Notes: generated from the sequence alone by a model not told the origin. Counted from the first letter of the stretch, positions 10,001-15,136 are shown. The stretch is 15,136 nt of DNA from Spirochaetaceae bacterium (GCA_031265015.1 JAISDG010000017.1:1-15136), one strand, 5' to 3'. Translations and numbers: made by a program.

Positions 10001-13000
10001 AAGGGCGGAATTTTCCTATGTCGCCTCCCTGGGGGGAATTCCCCTGGGCGCCACCGGTCTGGTTGTCAACGGCATTTCGGGGGGCATCAGCTACGGCCCC
10101 CCCACCGAGGTGCCCGGGAAAGTCCAGGGCCTGTTCGAAGACAAGGGCCCGAGGATGAAGGTGGGGCTTCGTGTGGGGGACTCCAAGGGAGGCTCCATTA
10201 TTGACATGGCCCCCACCACCTGGGTGGACTTAACCAACGGATCCTGGGCTTTTCAGGGCCAGGCTACGGTGTTGCGGGGCGTCCTCAACATTACCGCCGA
10301 TGTGGTCGCCGGCCTGGGCACGGGGGACAACAAGGGATTCATGGGGGATTTTTACATGGACATAGGCTTTGCCCGGGGCGGGGTTACGGTCTATGTCTTT
10401 AAGAAAAGCGGGGACGTCATTATGTCCGGAGAGGGGCACGTGGAATTCGGCATCCCCAGGGGATATATCATCAGCAAGTGGTTTCTAAAGATTCCTTCCA
10501 GCGACCTCTGGCTGGGGAGGGTGAACGCCGCGTTCGGCAGGTTTACCAACGGGAGAACAGGGGCAAAGGGCTGGGTGAGTCTGCCGGTTTTAGGATCCGT
10601 GGGCATTTATGTGGGAACCGGGGGACTCGACGTGGGCTCCCTGTCCAGCTATGAAATAGAAAGGCCAAACTGGAGTAAAAATGTCCGGTTTTTTGACAAC
10701 GGCGGCATTGACTCCTACGACAACAGGGATTCGAGCGGGAACGAGGACACAACGTGCCAGTTCTTTGTGCCCCCCAGGGGCGAGAGCATCGCTGCGCCCC
10801 TCAGCCTGCTCCACGAGGAATACGACGGAAACGAAGAGGTTCCCGGCAGCGGCCTCGACCGGCTTATCGTTGTGCTTGAGTATCCCGAGGGCGCGCCGGA
10901 GCTTACGGTCGTTTCGCCCTCGGGCATTGAGTACCGTGAAGGGAGCGAGGGCTGCGAGACCTTTGTTGAGGAGCACGGCGTTGTAATGGCCGTTCTTTCC
11001 GCGGAGGCGGGGATCTGGCAGCTTAGGGTGAGGGGCCTTGAGGAGGATGCCTATCATTTAAGCGCCCTGGGCAGCATGGCCATGCCGCACCTTGAGCTTG
11101 AGGAGCCTTCCCTGTTGCCGGAGGCCGCTCCCCAAAGGGCGCTGGAAACGGCGAGGGTCCGGGGAAGGACGGAAAAGGGCGTGAACAGTGTTCGTGTTTT
11201 TGCCCGGGAATCGAAGGAGCTTCCGGGATTTGATCTGGGAAGCTATGCCGTTGACGGCGAAGGCCGGTTTGACCTGACGGTTCCCCTGGGGGACCTTGGG
11301 GACGGCGAATACCTTATTTACGCGGAGCTTGACGACGGACCGGGCGCGGAATTTTCCCCCCCGGCCTATGCTCCGGGGACGATCCTTTTGGACCGGAGCG
11401 AGCTTCCCATGCTGGCGCCCCTGGCGAGGGTTGCGGAAACCGACGACGGGATCCTGAGCCTCCGCTGGGAAAACACCAACGCCGGGCGCTCCCAGGGGTA
11501 CAAGGTTAAAATCCTGGACCGGGGGGAGGGCGCGGAATCGATCCTCTACGCGGGCAATATCACTGCGCTGGATTTTCCGGGGTATACGCCGGAACAGGAA
11601 GTTTCCTTCTCCGTCGCTGCCCTGGACCGTGCGGGCCTGACCGGTCCCTGGTCTGAGCCGGTGTCCATACGGCCCGGCCAGGAAAAGCCCCTGATCAACC
11701 GGCCAATAGCCGCTTCCACCCGTGTCGAAGCAAAGGGTTTTAGCGGCGGATTTATTGAAGGGGTTGTGCGGGCGGATATCGCGGACTTCCGGGAGAGCGC
11801 CGATTCTACGGGCTATGTCGGGATCCGTTATGCCGGCCCTGCGCCTGAGCGATCCCTCAACCTGCACTTTGATCCCCCCGTGAAGGTGGAGGGGAGGAGC
11901 GTGGAGCTGTCCTGGCGCATGGGGCTTGAGGAATCCATGGGGCCGGGTCTCTACGAATACCCCTGCGAATTTTTTAACGAAGCCAACGCCGCGCTGAACA
12001 GCCCCTTTGTCCTGGCGGTGGAGCTTAACTGGCCCGATCCCGAGGTTTTCCGGGCGGACCCGGATACAATAAGCGGAATCGAAGAAACCGTCCTTGCCGT
12101 GCACGGCAACGGTTTTGTTCCCGGAACCAGGGTTTTTTGGCGGGACGAGGAGCTCGTCATCCTGGACAGCGCCCTGGGATCCCTGCGGGTGAAGGCGCCG
12201 CCCCGGTTCAGCCCCGCCGAAGCGCAGAAAAACGAAACGGCGCGGGAGGAGTTTGTCGTCCAGGGTCCGGGAGATAGCAAAACTGTTTTCCCCGTGACCG
12301 TGTTGCTGCCCAGCTACAAGCTCAGCCTGTACGCCCGGACCGCGGAGATCCTTCCCGGCGGGAAGGCGGACTATGCCCTGGCCGCAGAATCCCTGAACGG
12401 CTTCGAGGGGAGACTGTCCTTCAGGGCGGTTGAAAAACCCGAGGGGCTGGAAATTGTCCTGCCGGAATTTGCCCTGAAAGCCGGGGCGGACCGCGCCGCG
12501 GGGATCCTAACGATTCAGGCGGGGAAGGACATCCGTCCCGGATCCTACACCGTTGTTGTTGAAGGGGACGGGGGCAAGCGCTTTGAGTTGACCGTGACGG
12601 TCCGCTCCGAACAGCCCCCTCCCGCCATTGCCAGCGTGATTCCCCGGGCGGCCTACACCGGCGGCACGGTTCATGTGTACGGGAACAATTTCGGGGGGGA
12701 AGGAAAACTGTTGATCAATAACCGGGAAACGCCGGTCTTATCCTGGTCCGCCGGGGAAATAGTGTTTGTGGTTCCCGGCGACGCCCTCAGCGGCCCCCTT
12801 CATGTGCTTGCCGCGGGGATCGAAAGCAACGCTCTGTCCTTTACGGTGAAAGACCGGGGCTTTGAACTGCGGCCCGCAACGAATCTTCTGGAGATCGCCG
12901 CGGGGGAGGAAAAAAGCGTGCCCCTGGTGGTGACGGGGCATGGGGACGCGGTTGTCCTGAGCGTGGTCTGCGAGCCCGGCGCTCCCTTTGCGGCTGCCCT

Positions 13001-15136
13001 GAGCGGAACCGTTCTGAAACCCAACGAGCCGGCGAGTCTGGTGGTAAAGGCCGACGGATCCGCGGTGAACGGAAGCTGGGGGGTGGCGATTCGCGGCGAA
13101 AGCCAGGGCTTTGAGGCCTCCGCGGAAATACGGGTTGTCATCGGCAGTTCCCTCAGCATCGTCACCGGCCGTCTTCCGGACGCCCTGGTGGACGTGGCCT
13201 ATCACGCCGAGCTTGCCAGCCGGAACGCCCGGGGCGCCCTTGACTACCGGGTGGCGCGGGGGGATCTTCCTCCGGGGCTTTCCCTCAGCGCCAGGGGCGT
13301 TATAAGCGGGCGGCCCGCTGCAAAAGGCCGGTATCAGATGGATATTGAAGCCCGGGACAGCCTGGGCTGGAAGGACAAACGTTCTTTTACTATCGATGTT
13401 TGGGAAGAGTCCTGGGGGCAGGCCGGGAAGGACGGCGGACACAGCCGGTCCGTAAGAACGGATCTTCCCGCCAGGGCGGACACTGCCTGGGTCTACAAGG
13501 GCGGGGAGCCCGTCTCCCGGCTGCTTGGGGCGGAGGACCGGATCATTGCCCTGGCCGCGGAGAATATCTTTGCCCTGAATGCCGGAGACGGCTCCCTGTC
13601 CTGGAAGGCGAAGGGAGCATACCGGACCATGCTCTACGCCGGGACCAGACTCTACGCGTTGGCGGAGGGCGGGCGGCTTGAGGTTCGGGATCCCCGGAAC
13701 GGCGTTCTGCTGTGGACCCGGGACGGCATAGAAGCGATCAGTTCCGACGGCTCCACGGTAATTGAAGAAACCGTTGACCGGCGTTTCATCAGGAATGCCG
13801 AACGGGGAACTTTGATTCAGGAGCAGGGGAGGGGAGGGAAAGGATTATTCCCAACCCTGTGGCAATACGGCTCCGCTTACGCAATGGAAGAAAGCGCCCT
13901 GGTTCCGATTTACGGCCCCGGCAAAACCTTTGACGCGGGGGAAAGGATCCTCGCGGCGGCGGCGGATATCCGGGGAGGCGCGGCGCTCACCGAAAAATCC
14001 CTGGTCCTCTTTGACCGGGACATGACAGAAACGCTGCGGATACCCGCCGCCCATCGTCCGGGGGCAACGCTGTCCCTGACCTACGAGGGGGTGTCGGTGT
14101 GGGACGGCGGGCAGCTCAGGTCCTACGACCGGGAGGATCTGCGCCTCCAATGGACCCGCAGGATAGGCGGCGGCGCTGTTCCGGCGAATGGCGCTGTTCT
14201 TGGAAACGGCTTGGAGAAAACGATTGTCGCCGGGGGGGACGGGTTGACGGCGTTGAACCGCTATACCGGCGGCGTTATATGGCGGGAGGAAAAGCCCCAC
14301 ACGAATTTTGCGCTTTACCACGGGAAAATATTCGCCGCGGACGCTGCCGGCAGCATCGCTGCGTTTAACGGCCCCCCGAATATCGCGGGGCCCGTGACGG
14401 AACTGAGCATCGATCCGCCGTCCCCCGGGGAATCGCTCTGGTATACCCGGCAGCCGGAGCTTGCCATAACCAGCGTTGATCGGGAGACCTATGCGGCGCA
14501 GATCCTGATGCGGCACAACAGCAGCCTTTGGACCGACGCTCCTCCGACTCTGTCTCCGGGGGAGGGGGAACACTACATCGCCGTTTACGGCGTGGACACC
14601 AGGGGCGTTGCGGGGGCGGAGGCCAGGCTGCAGTTCCGGGTTGACACCGGTTTGCCCGAAAGCGATATTACGGTCTCCCCGGAGGGCCGGGAAAACGGCT
14701 GGCACAATGGACCCGTCACGCTTGCCCTAGACGCCTGGGACGAGGTTTCCGGGATCGACTGGGTTTGGACTTCCCTTTCGGCCTACACCGGGCCGGTGAT
14801 CCTTTCGGCCCAGGGGACACACCGCTTCTCCTGGCAGGCCGTGGATCGCGCCGGGAACCGGGAGGAGCTTAGGGAACTGGAGATCAAAATCGATCTTGAG
14901 CCGCCGGTGGCGGAAGCTTCGACGGCCCGTGACCAGGGTTTGGCGGAGCTGACCCTCAGCGCCGTGGATACGCTGTCGGGGGTGGCGTTTATTGAATACC
15001 GGATCAACGACGGCCCGGCGGAACGGTACGGGGAGCCGCTGTGGTTTGCCGAGCCGGGGAATTACCATGTGCGCTACCGGGCCTTTGACCAGGCCGGAAA
15101 CGGCGGCGACTGGCAGAGCTGCGACATAACGATACC
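1005..15136 (+). CDS. Giant secreted multidomain beta-repeat protein with Ig-like, TIG-like, FnIII-like, He_PIG-like and PQQ-propeller domains (3' partial)
   Basis: A single uninterrupted frame gives 4,710 complete codons with no stop before the window ends, so the mature protein probably exceeds 490 kDa. It starts at an ATG with a good Shine-Dalgarno sequence and a signal peptide (residues 1-24). Order of parts: N-terminal domain (25-163), eleven Ig-like repeats (164-1260), diverged beta repeats (1261-2080), 14 units of a ~70-residue repeat (2081 to about 2985), Gly-rich domain (to about 3225), beta-sandwich domains and an FnIII-like domain (to about 3560), two IPT/TIG-like domains with a beta domain between, He_PIG-like domain (about 4050-4132), PQQ-type propeller (about 4133-4457), then OmpL47-like repeats. 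No protease, transglutaminase or other catalytic motif was found. The layout suggests a surface or periplasmic structural, adhesive or scaffold protein; that role is inferred. Only 15 cysteines were seen after the signal peptide, as is common for exported proteins. Confidence 0.96.
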   Translation, partial: MRKTFKFIALASVLFCVFARAVKAEDSAYTYTIGGGKGDLTVTLRSSSRVAAHNGIRYYRAKNSYLDMSAKFNDVAPANDGYYYFYMTSIQAYDEETEKVILTWERTDSFSMKKFLGLSNKITVTVLIEYFRRENIFAEFPLSIFPPQFMGSNQFSIRYHEDNVAPVMTITHKGKPIDTYLHANQSPIELIASAVDEGSGVDEGTWIVEVFAEGTVYGNQVYMLGSKDNRYVIFQVYDRVGNSDRRVMYAKVDQTDPKVNITTTPSAEWANESGMTITASGSDPQGGVDSNTWQYSMDGGKTWSAEGKIRQVSIADEGLHDVHFRVKDMAGNMGANSIIRGIDKTPPALEVKGDWGDAWSANPQETLEIIASDELSGMLQLSYHDNNSSSKNDWRSLGSSLHTNFEVKGEGRHSYTFYARDWVGNATQASANVNIDSKAPYFQAYINSPTYINGYIACAQKEGNNWALPVYVYYLQDTGSGVDYDSFKYKIDGGAWTKAPGSFSGDALTFLVKAPSLSEGVHAMTIAGADKVGNATEQNLEFYIDLTPPLITGGPFMGDTVDGAPWASADSLRYGLSEVNLLDALDFTVKTVLANGYLSPFSGYSYTGRDLIFNAGAPDGKYQIVIRATDSVGNSSEKTLYCRLDRTPPDISPLVIKSASRSVTIRGTDASSGLNYSNCWTSELAGVSGAAGYTLDLPNGFYEKEFTLTDIAGNSVTKKVAIYVDTRPPTVTVTAGEYAESELPVSINITSAVLGISNVWQLLDGVETELVKTSWNSVTIPLGSLSEGPHTVRFVARNEAGVSGESAVHQFVVDRTAPELTGYELRDAANPGRVILEGEYISGGAVLAKIAGTDQYKNGAGKDPGVIRRYSWAVTQRLSEQPVFSSARQSADREFTVQNFSEGLNYLCVYAEDGAGNESRMLRIPVWQDQSVPGAPVVKSSTHAEASRAEQAGFLSRAEFSFAPAREMKSGIKGYQWRIEKLYVRNGVALEGVLVREGETAEIDQEGKGGLSVELEDNDEDEFYQALARCVGGNGKEGAWTSYRFRIDSEPPGGLMVQTVPQADGSSWLNQGEVLVRWNKPSDMTGVAEYRHIILDEEETLASPLEGRDPSSWGKTADTQMRVNLRGIGGAKKSGKLRIGVSAVDYAGNAKLGQLSFGYDFIPPQFKQGALVIADAENAMGAGKRIRWGSILDGESGPDRVVILVSNGDRTSAYTVAPELTEYVVSPLEENKAFTVVVRAYDRAGNQAELYDVCATGNAAIPSVYVIPYLETINGYDLAGKKRIQGAAISFEDITLRMPESLELFAVANSNGAVVRNPLEAIPLEDISGSGGIFEAGRSGGGIYELRSGGFALEASGIAFSRGGGLDLENAAYVRPVLVDGVKQDRKISLGAVNAGNPPLMQFSSGPSAIGAAARIESAWVEDSAAAGELRSGFALTGVDSLFLSDGREWFGGAGISFDRAPLNAMGIGLESGAGEAALKNSSVEADSRNLAALLDTSAQKPLTLAMGDSVYRVNRAGIRGSLLDIYEAVLPLPPGYEPAELTVRNITIDTHTKTVRQGPDFSAGTVAVTIPGGAVFEGTMIRLDSRGNLLVTGYIDSQIYGIYRAEDIPLSGAGIDWDAGAEIREFSAEVHGFMVSAPKARVTGSGILIPEGKIELWGGQQTVAGLGLRNDRKDAVWKDGIIGGTFSGDPGYGREVQLSGGKVAGGGVFADALIPIGEAIVDSTGAKNWTLPQAQLHPNFVMTGSFAGEKTLVVAGATVRAEDCSFDEWGLRIGKASVEHIPHLSPGTAAFTGMAVNYRGVSLEGVAEYAFVLAVSGWELGYGSLGFDGRGIKGRGSLALPEKLGGFPLVFPETRIAVDGSFVCEGPEAAGEIIRFQGLPVFAGGAALKVLDGAHVLELVSPGISLKSINGPDIFFGKTIFNSEGKVLLGDNEDWRVDFTSFNGYRIGLEHCRIDDEGFSLEGVLSLELFGREVEIPGGAYRILPDLSVRGTGAPQGLVYAAGDWSVRGSNIVFDADRIRIGANRVLFRELEFDLGEIPLSPDGRLLERVVKQQGLGVSLFGAGAKIAETRFSGDGIEASVVISLPAVLGGKSFVFDRVGFRANGEFWVEERVDKFDFTALGFSFATEDLTMDRLGLKAAKTSITLPASMESVSFTVQDLTISASGEVAIGNAQVSPFTLWNMNFDLNNFSVSGGEASFQGKVSLPPALPGALSGRAIQIRDFRASLGGGITALDVFLEGDYRVPFSDAWSLQFSNVRVGYAEGQPWVSADRTELLFPQEYGARNAYIDHAKFNPLTGQFVFSEIAFGSEIPMNFWGVEFTLNRLKIDSQFSLEFGGSVRFPDSGLPAFIAGKTAAFNRFQIKSDGTLGEIDVKLEGLEGALVPGFDGLTLKKGSVTLLKEGAKSLILNIGGSIALDKSMPAGLAGATLKLETFSYDTAAREIKRLKATATLPSVSSLGNLFTKLTIAIDWNEVKQTGLLNLGGNLIFPASFPAFLAGREAKISNFKIGFDGVVQSFTAKYTTEKNKAYDAFGFLQLSDVAIEAALKSGVMRFDLAGTVILPEDKFPQGIGGVRSVIAMEFDTESGLKTASAQMKMGNTKLFGSMQVHNGIIGISKPEGRALEISLGGSVVLPSFFPQGLRGVALAIRTLTINTSGEILDVDIGVSGMRATIFGTAELSGGVINFKKGVGNEFLVDIGGSVRLVGAALPAGLKNAELEIRSLELSTKDGLRSFDAGVKGEVAFSVLGGVSITVSSLALGETGMSMAASAKLPANYPEGLANAQFHLSALELGWNGKLLDIKGGLKSWSMTLVGFTASIDELYFDKDTKGQFWVTLKSCKLQIPKNFGSFGGQYVAIKNAKFSPVNGGFLGDIEVSKIETEIAGFKLTLDKPSISFSENLINFSKATLKLPDFLSKTEITLKKVILSAGSGLKVSGGAFKLPGFNVGLFAFSNVAVDFSLSGSQYALEGGGSVLIPGAGNISASVAFATKSDIYPIGLKRAEFSYVASLGGIPLGATGLVVNGISGGISYGPPTEVPGKVQGLFEDKGPRMKVGLRVGDSKGGSIIDMAPTTWVDLTNGSWAFQGQATVLRGVLNITADVVAGLGTGDNKGFMGDFYMDIGFARGGVTVYVFKKSGDVIMSGEGHVEFGIPRGYIISKWFLKIPSSDLWLGRVNAAFGRFTNGRTGAKGWVSLPVLGSVGIYVGTGGLDVGSLSSYEIERPNWSKNVRFFDNGGIDSYDNRDSSGNEDTTCQFFVPPRGESIAAPLSLLHEEYDGNEEVPGSGLDRLIVVLEYPEGAPELTVVSPSGIEYREGSEGCETFVEEHGVVMAVLSAEAGIWQLRVRGLEEDAYHLSALGSMAMPHLELEEPSLLPEAAPQRALETARVRGRTEKGVNSVRVFARESKELPGFDLGSYAVDGEGRFDLTVPLGDLGDGEYLIYAELDDGPGAEFSPPAYAPGTILLDRSELPMLAPLARVAETDDGILSLRWENTNAGRSQGYKVKILDRGEGAESILYAGNITALDFPGYTPEQEVSFSVAALDRAGLTGPWSEPVSIRPGQEKPLINRPIAASTRVEAKGFSGGFIEGVVRADIADFRESADSTGYVGIRYAGPAPERSLNLHFDPPVKVEGRSVELSWRMGLEESMGPGLYEYPCEFFNEANAALNSPFVLAVELNWPDPEVFRADPDTISGIEETVLAVHGNGFVPGTRVFWRDEELVILDSALGSLRVKAPPRFSPAEAQKNETAREEFVVQGPGDSKTVFPVTVLLPSYKLSLYARTAEILPGGKADYALAAESLNGFEGRLSFRAVEKPEGLEIVLPEFALKAGADRAAGILTIQAGKDIRPGSYTVVVEGDGGKRFELTVTVRSEQPPPAIASVIPRAAYTGGTVHVYGNNFGGEGKLLINNRETPVLSWSAGEIVFVVPGDALSGPLHVLAAGIESNALSFTVKDRGFELRPATNLLEIAAGEEKSVPLVVTGHGDAVVLSVVCEPGAPFAAALSGTVLKPNEPASLVVKADGSAVNGSWGVAIRGESQGFEASAEIRVVIGSSLSIVTGRLPDALVDVAYHAELASRNARGALDYRVARGDLPPGLSLSARGVISGRPAAKGRYQMDIEARDSLGWKDKRSFTIDVWEESWGQAGKDGGHSRSVRTDLPARADTAWVYKGGEPVSRLLGAEDRIIALAAENIFALNAGDGSLSWKAKGAYRTMLYAGTRLYALAEGGRLEVRDPRNGVLLWTRDGIEAISSDGSTVIEETVDRRFIRNAERGTLIQEQGRGGKGLFPTLWQYGSAYAMEESALVPIYGPGKTFDAGERILAAAADIRGGAALTEKSLVLFDRDMTETLRIPAAHRPGATLSLTYEGVSVWDGGQLRSYDREDLRLQWTRRIGGGAVPANGAVLGNGLEKTIVAGGDGLTALNRYTGGVIWREEKPHTNFALYHGKIFAADAAGSIAAFNGPPNIAGPVTELSIDPPSPGESLWYTRQPELAITSVDRETYAAQILMRHNSSLWTDAPPTLSPGEGEHYIAVYGVDTRGVAGAEARLQFRVDTGLPESDITVSPEGRENGWHNGPVTLALDAWDEVSGIDWVWTSLSAYTGPVILSAQGTHRFSWQAVDRAGNREELRELEIKIDLEPPVAEASTARDQGLAELTLSAVDTLSGVAFIEYRINDGPAERYGEPLWFAEPGNYHVRYRAFDQAGNGGDWQSCDITI
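1077..1493 (+). other. Unassigned N-terminal beta-rich domain
   Basis: Residues 25-163. Short alternating strands (for example TYTIGGGKGDLTVTLR and DGYYYFYMTSIQAY) suggest a beta-sandwich, but no family is recognised. The second half is encoded by strikingly AT-rich DNA: about 34% GC by hand count over 1261-1440, against about 77% at 13501-13560. Confidence 0.5.
1494..4785 (+). repeat. About eleven tandem Ig-like / OmpL47-like repeats
   Basis: Residues 164-1260. Units of about 80-120 residues begin with linkers of the form [VIL]-D-x-[TS]-x-P: VDQTDP (1758), IDKTPP (2028), IDSKAP (2307), IDLTPP (2634), LDRTPP (2934), VDTRPP (3174), VDRTAP (3441), QDQSVP (3786), IDSEPP (4143) and DFIPPQ (4482). 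Most units carry a D-x-x-SG-[VL] turn and end with a [KRATEY]-D-x-[AV]-GN motif such as VKDMAGN, ARDWVGN or AVDYAGN. This is the pattern of bacterial Ig-like domains including OmpL47-type repeats, which form stalks of extracytoplasmic proteins. The unit at 3798-4142 has largely lost the AGN motif. The unit at 4143-4481 looks partly fibronectin III-like. Exact family assignment per unit is uncertain. Confidence 0.85.
4786..7244 (+). other. Long region of diverged, Gly-rich beta repeats (upstream extension of the 70-residue array)
   Basis: Residues 1261-2080. It follows the last Ig-like unit without an obvious linker. It is rich in Gly, Ala and short alternating strands and has no recognised family. 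Several points resemble the later array: EAVLPLPPGYEPAELTVRNI near 5586, GRGSLALPEKLGGFPLVF near 6507 and EGVLSLELFGREVEIPGG near 6891. The last two lie 127 residues apart, and the second lies 118 residues before the first clear unit, so the same repeat may run through at least 6500-7244 at a period close to 60 with heavy decay. No catalytic motif or membrane-spanning segment was seen. Confidence 0.55.
7245..9959 (+). repeat. Array of 14 diverged ~70-residue beta repeats with a GGSVxLP signature
   Basis: Residues 2081 to about 2985. Units start at about 7245, 7428, 7605, 7821, 8013, 8238, 8454, 8673, 8886, 9099, 9303, 9516, 9717 and 9912, which gives spacings of 61, 59, 72, 64, 75, 72, 73, 71, 71, 68, 71, 67 and 65 residues. 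The consensus is roughly G-G-S-V-x-[LF]-P, 3-5 residues, P-x-G-[LF]-x-G, then an amphipathic strand x-L-x-I-x-x-L-x-I and a turn with G, followed by two more strands. Clear examples are GGSVVLPSFFPQGLRGVALA (8886) and GGSVRLVGAALPAGLKNAEL (9099). The alternating hydrophobic pattern predicts about four strands per unit. I do not recognise the family. An AsmA/TamB-like repeating beta-groove or another elongated beta-sheet structure are possibilities only. Confidence 0.8.
9960..10679 (+). other. Gly-rich closing domain after the repeat array
   Basis: Residues about 2986-3225. The regular unit signature stops and is replaced by Gly-rich sequence with ISGGISYGPP (10074-10103), VAGLGTGDNKGFMGDFYMDI (near 10308) and SLPVLGSVGIYVGTGGLDVG (near 10578). 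The strand-turn pattern persists, so it may cap the array. The family is unknown. Confidence 0.5.
10695..10748 (+). other. Acidic Asp/Asn/Ser/Gly linker
   Basis: Residues 3231-3248 read DNGGIDSYDNRDSSGNED, a short flexible acidic stretch between the Gly-rich domain and the next beta-sandwich. Such a sequence could bind calcium, but no canonical DxDxDG loop is present. Confidence 0.5.
10860..11081 (+). other. Beta-sandwich domain resembling a pre-peptidase / P-domain-like module
   Basis: Residues about 3286-3359. The strands LIVVLEYPEGAPELTVVSPS and, later, AGIWQLRVRG reproduce the 'L-x-V-x-SP-x-G ... G-x-W-x-L-x-V-x-G' layout common in bacterial PPC and P-domain-like sandwiches. Family assignment is tentative. 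Confidence 0.4.
11406..11669 (+). other. Fibronectin type III-like domain
   Basis: Residues about 3468-3555. It shows the usual FnIII order: a strand with LSLRW, then QGYKVKILD, then a late strand VSFSVAALDRAGLTGPWSEP with the GxxSxP-type ending. The 88-residue length fits. The segment just before it (11140-11405) is another Ig-like sandwich (VNSVRVFAR, GRFDLTVPLGDLGDGEYLIY) with no family call. Confidence 0.65.
12036..12311 (+). other. IPT/TIG-like domain 1
   Basis: Residues about 3678-3769. The motif ETVLAVHGNGFVPGTRVFWR matches the IPT/TIG core 'L-x-I-x-G-x-G-F-x-x-G-x-x-V'. It is followed by a strand ending VKAPP, as expected where TIG domains have 'v-P'. An acidic and Lys-containing insertion (residues about 3738-3752) separates the last strands. 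The stretch 11690-12035 before it has beta character but no recognised domain. Confidence 0.65.
12312..12605 (+). other. Ig-like domain resembling NEW3 / COG1470-type modules
   Basis: Residues about 3770-3867. The sequence EILPGGKADYALAAESLNGF, then a central strand with KPEGLEIVLPE, then RPGSYTVVVEGDGGKRFELT, matches the general plan 'pG-x-s-x-x-y ... g-v-x-x-x-l ... pG-x-Y-x-v-x-V'. Such modules are common in exported multidomain proteins. The call rests on pattern only. Confidence 0.45.
12618..12848 (+). other. IPT/TIG-like domain 2
   Basis: Residues about 3872-3948. ASVIPRAAYTGGTVHVYGNN followed by FGGEGKLLINN fits the TIG pattern 'I-x-x-I-x-P-x-x-x-x-x-G-x-x-V-x-I-x-G-x-x-F'. EIVFVVPGDALSGPLHV then fits the ending 'I-x-F-x-V-P-x-x-x-x-x-G-x-x-x-V'. 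This is the clearest of the two. The segment 12849-13148 behind it is another beta domain (AAGEEKSVPLVVTG, LKPNEPASLVVKA) of the same general kind as 12312-12605. Confidence 0.75.
13149..13400 (+). other. He_PIG-like putative Ig domain
   Basis: Residues about 4049-4132. It carries the signature GDLPPGLSLSARGVISGRPA followed by KGRYQMDIEARDSLG, matching the family pattern 'LPpGLsl-x-x-x-G-x-isGxP-x-x-x-G-x-Y-x-f-x-v-x-A-x-D'. The preceding strand SIVTGRLPDALVDVAYHAEL also fits. These domains occur in large surface proteins. Confidence 0.85.
13401..14375 (+). other. PQQ / BamB-type beta-propeller domain
   Basis: Residues about 4133-4457. It begins with WEESWGQAGKDGGHSRSVRT, a BamB-like opening. 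It has repeated blade endings in which a Trp follows a short 'A-L-N/D-x-x-x-G-x-x-x-W' stretch: FALNAGDGSLSWKA (Trp at 13602), VRDPRNGVLLWTRD (13713), SYDREDLRLQWTRR (14151) and ALNRYTGGVIWREE (14280). Intermediate blades (13740-14090) lack the Trp and are degenerate. About 325 residues would hold seven or eight blades. PQQ enzyme residues are not evident, so this is probably a binding or scaffold propeller like BamB rather than a dehydrogenase. Confidence 0.8.
14397..15136 (+). repeat. C-terminal OmpL47-like Ig repeats (continuing beyond the window)
   Basis: Residue about 4465 onward, three units, the last cut off. Linkers are VDTGLP (14640) and IDLEPP (14889). Units carry DAWDEVSGIDWVW, then HRFSWQAVDRAGNREE, then AVDTLSGVAFIEYRINDGPA and NYHVRYRAFDQAGNGGDW. 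The NGW-x-x-x-P-V-x-L-x-L-x-A-x-D start and the G-x-[HY]-x-V-x-Y-R-A-x-D-x-AGN end are typical of OmpL47-type repeats first named in Leptospira. They are closer to that pattern than the N-terminal Ig block is. Confidence 0.8.

Noticed and set aside
11058..12104. Antisense open frame of 348 codons, and many other antisense frames of 200-290 codons (for example 5217-5987, 8591-9328, 12738-13442, 13845-14705)
   Set aside because: All overlap the well-supported + strand frame, lack ribosome sites and recognisable folds, and fit a codon-bias shadow.
13257..13265. RGD tripeptide as an integrin-type adhesion motif
   Set aside because: It falls where the He_PIG-like family normally has G-x-LPPGL, so the GD is explained by the domain and the Arg is probably chance.
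1..15136. The two genes as one gene split by a TAG sequencing error or recoding
   Set aside because: The second frame begins with a textbook signal peptide and a correctly placed Shine-Dalgarno sequence, which would make no sense inside a fused protein.

Overview
The window is almost wholly protein-coding on the + strand and holds two genes, both cut by its edges. Positions 1-1001 are the 3' end of a gene for a beta-propeller-like protein. Three bases later a second gene starts at 1005 and stays open to the last base. I read its frame codon by codon from 1005 to 15136 and found no stop. That gives 4,710 complete codons with the C terminus still missing. No tRNA, rRNA, CRISPR array, insertion sequence or terminator was seen, and no gene-free stretch exceeds a few bases.

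The giant product has a cleavable-type signal peptide and appears to be built from beta-rich extracytoplasmic modules in this order: an unassigned N-terminal domain; about eleven Ig-like repeats joined by D-x-T-P-P type linkers (1494-4785); a long region of diverged beta repeats (4786-7244); a more regular array of 14 recognisable units of about 59-75 residues (7245 to about 9960) marked by a GGSVxLP signature; a glycine-rich closing domain; an acidic linker; a beta-sandwich; a fibronectin III-like domain; an IPT/TIG-like domain; a second beta domain; a second IPT/TIG-like domain; a He_PIG-like domain; a PQQ/BamB-type beta-propeller (13401-14375); and finally OmpL47-like Ig repeats that run off the end.

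The signal peptide, the AGN/SGV Ig-like repeats and the scarcity of cysteine (15 in the mature part by my reading) point to a secreted, periplasmic or surface protein of a diderm bacterium. The OmpL47-like repeats are compatible with a spirochaete, but the lineage is a weak inference. Base composition is GC-rich overall, with an AT-rich patch in the first 1.5 kb of the giant gene. The tight spacing and a Shine-Dalgarno sequence lying inside the end of the upstream gene suggest the two genes are co-transcribed and translationally coupled, so the propeller-like protein may work with the giant protein. The ~70-residue repeat array is the most novel-looking element: I cannot assign it to a named family.
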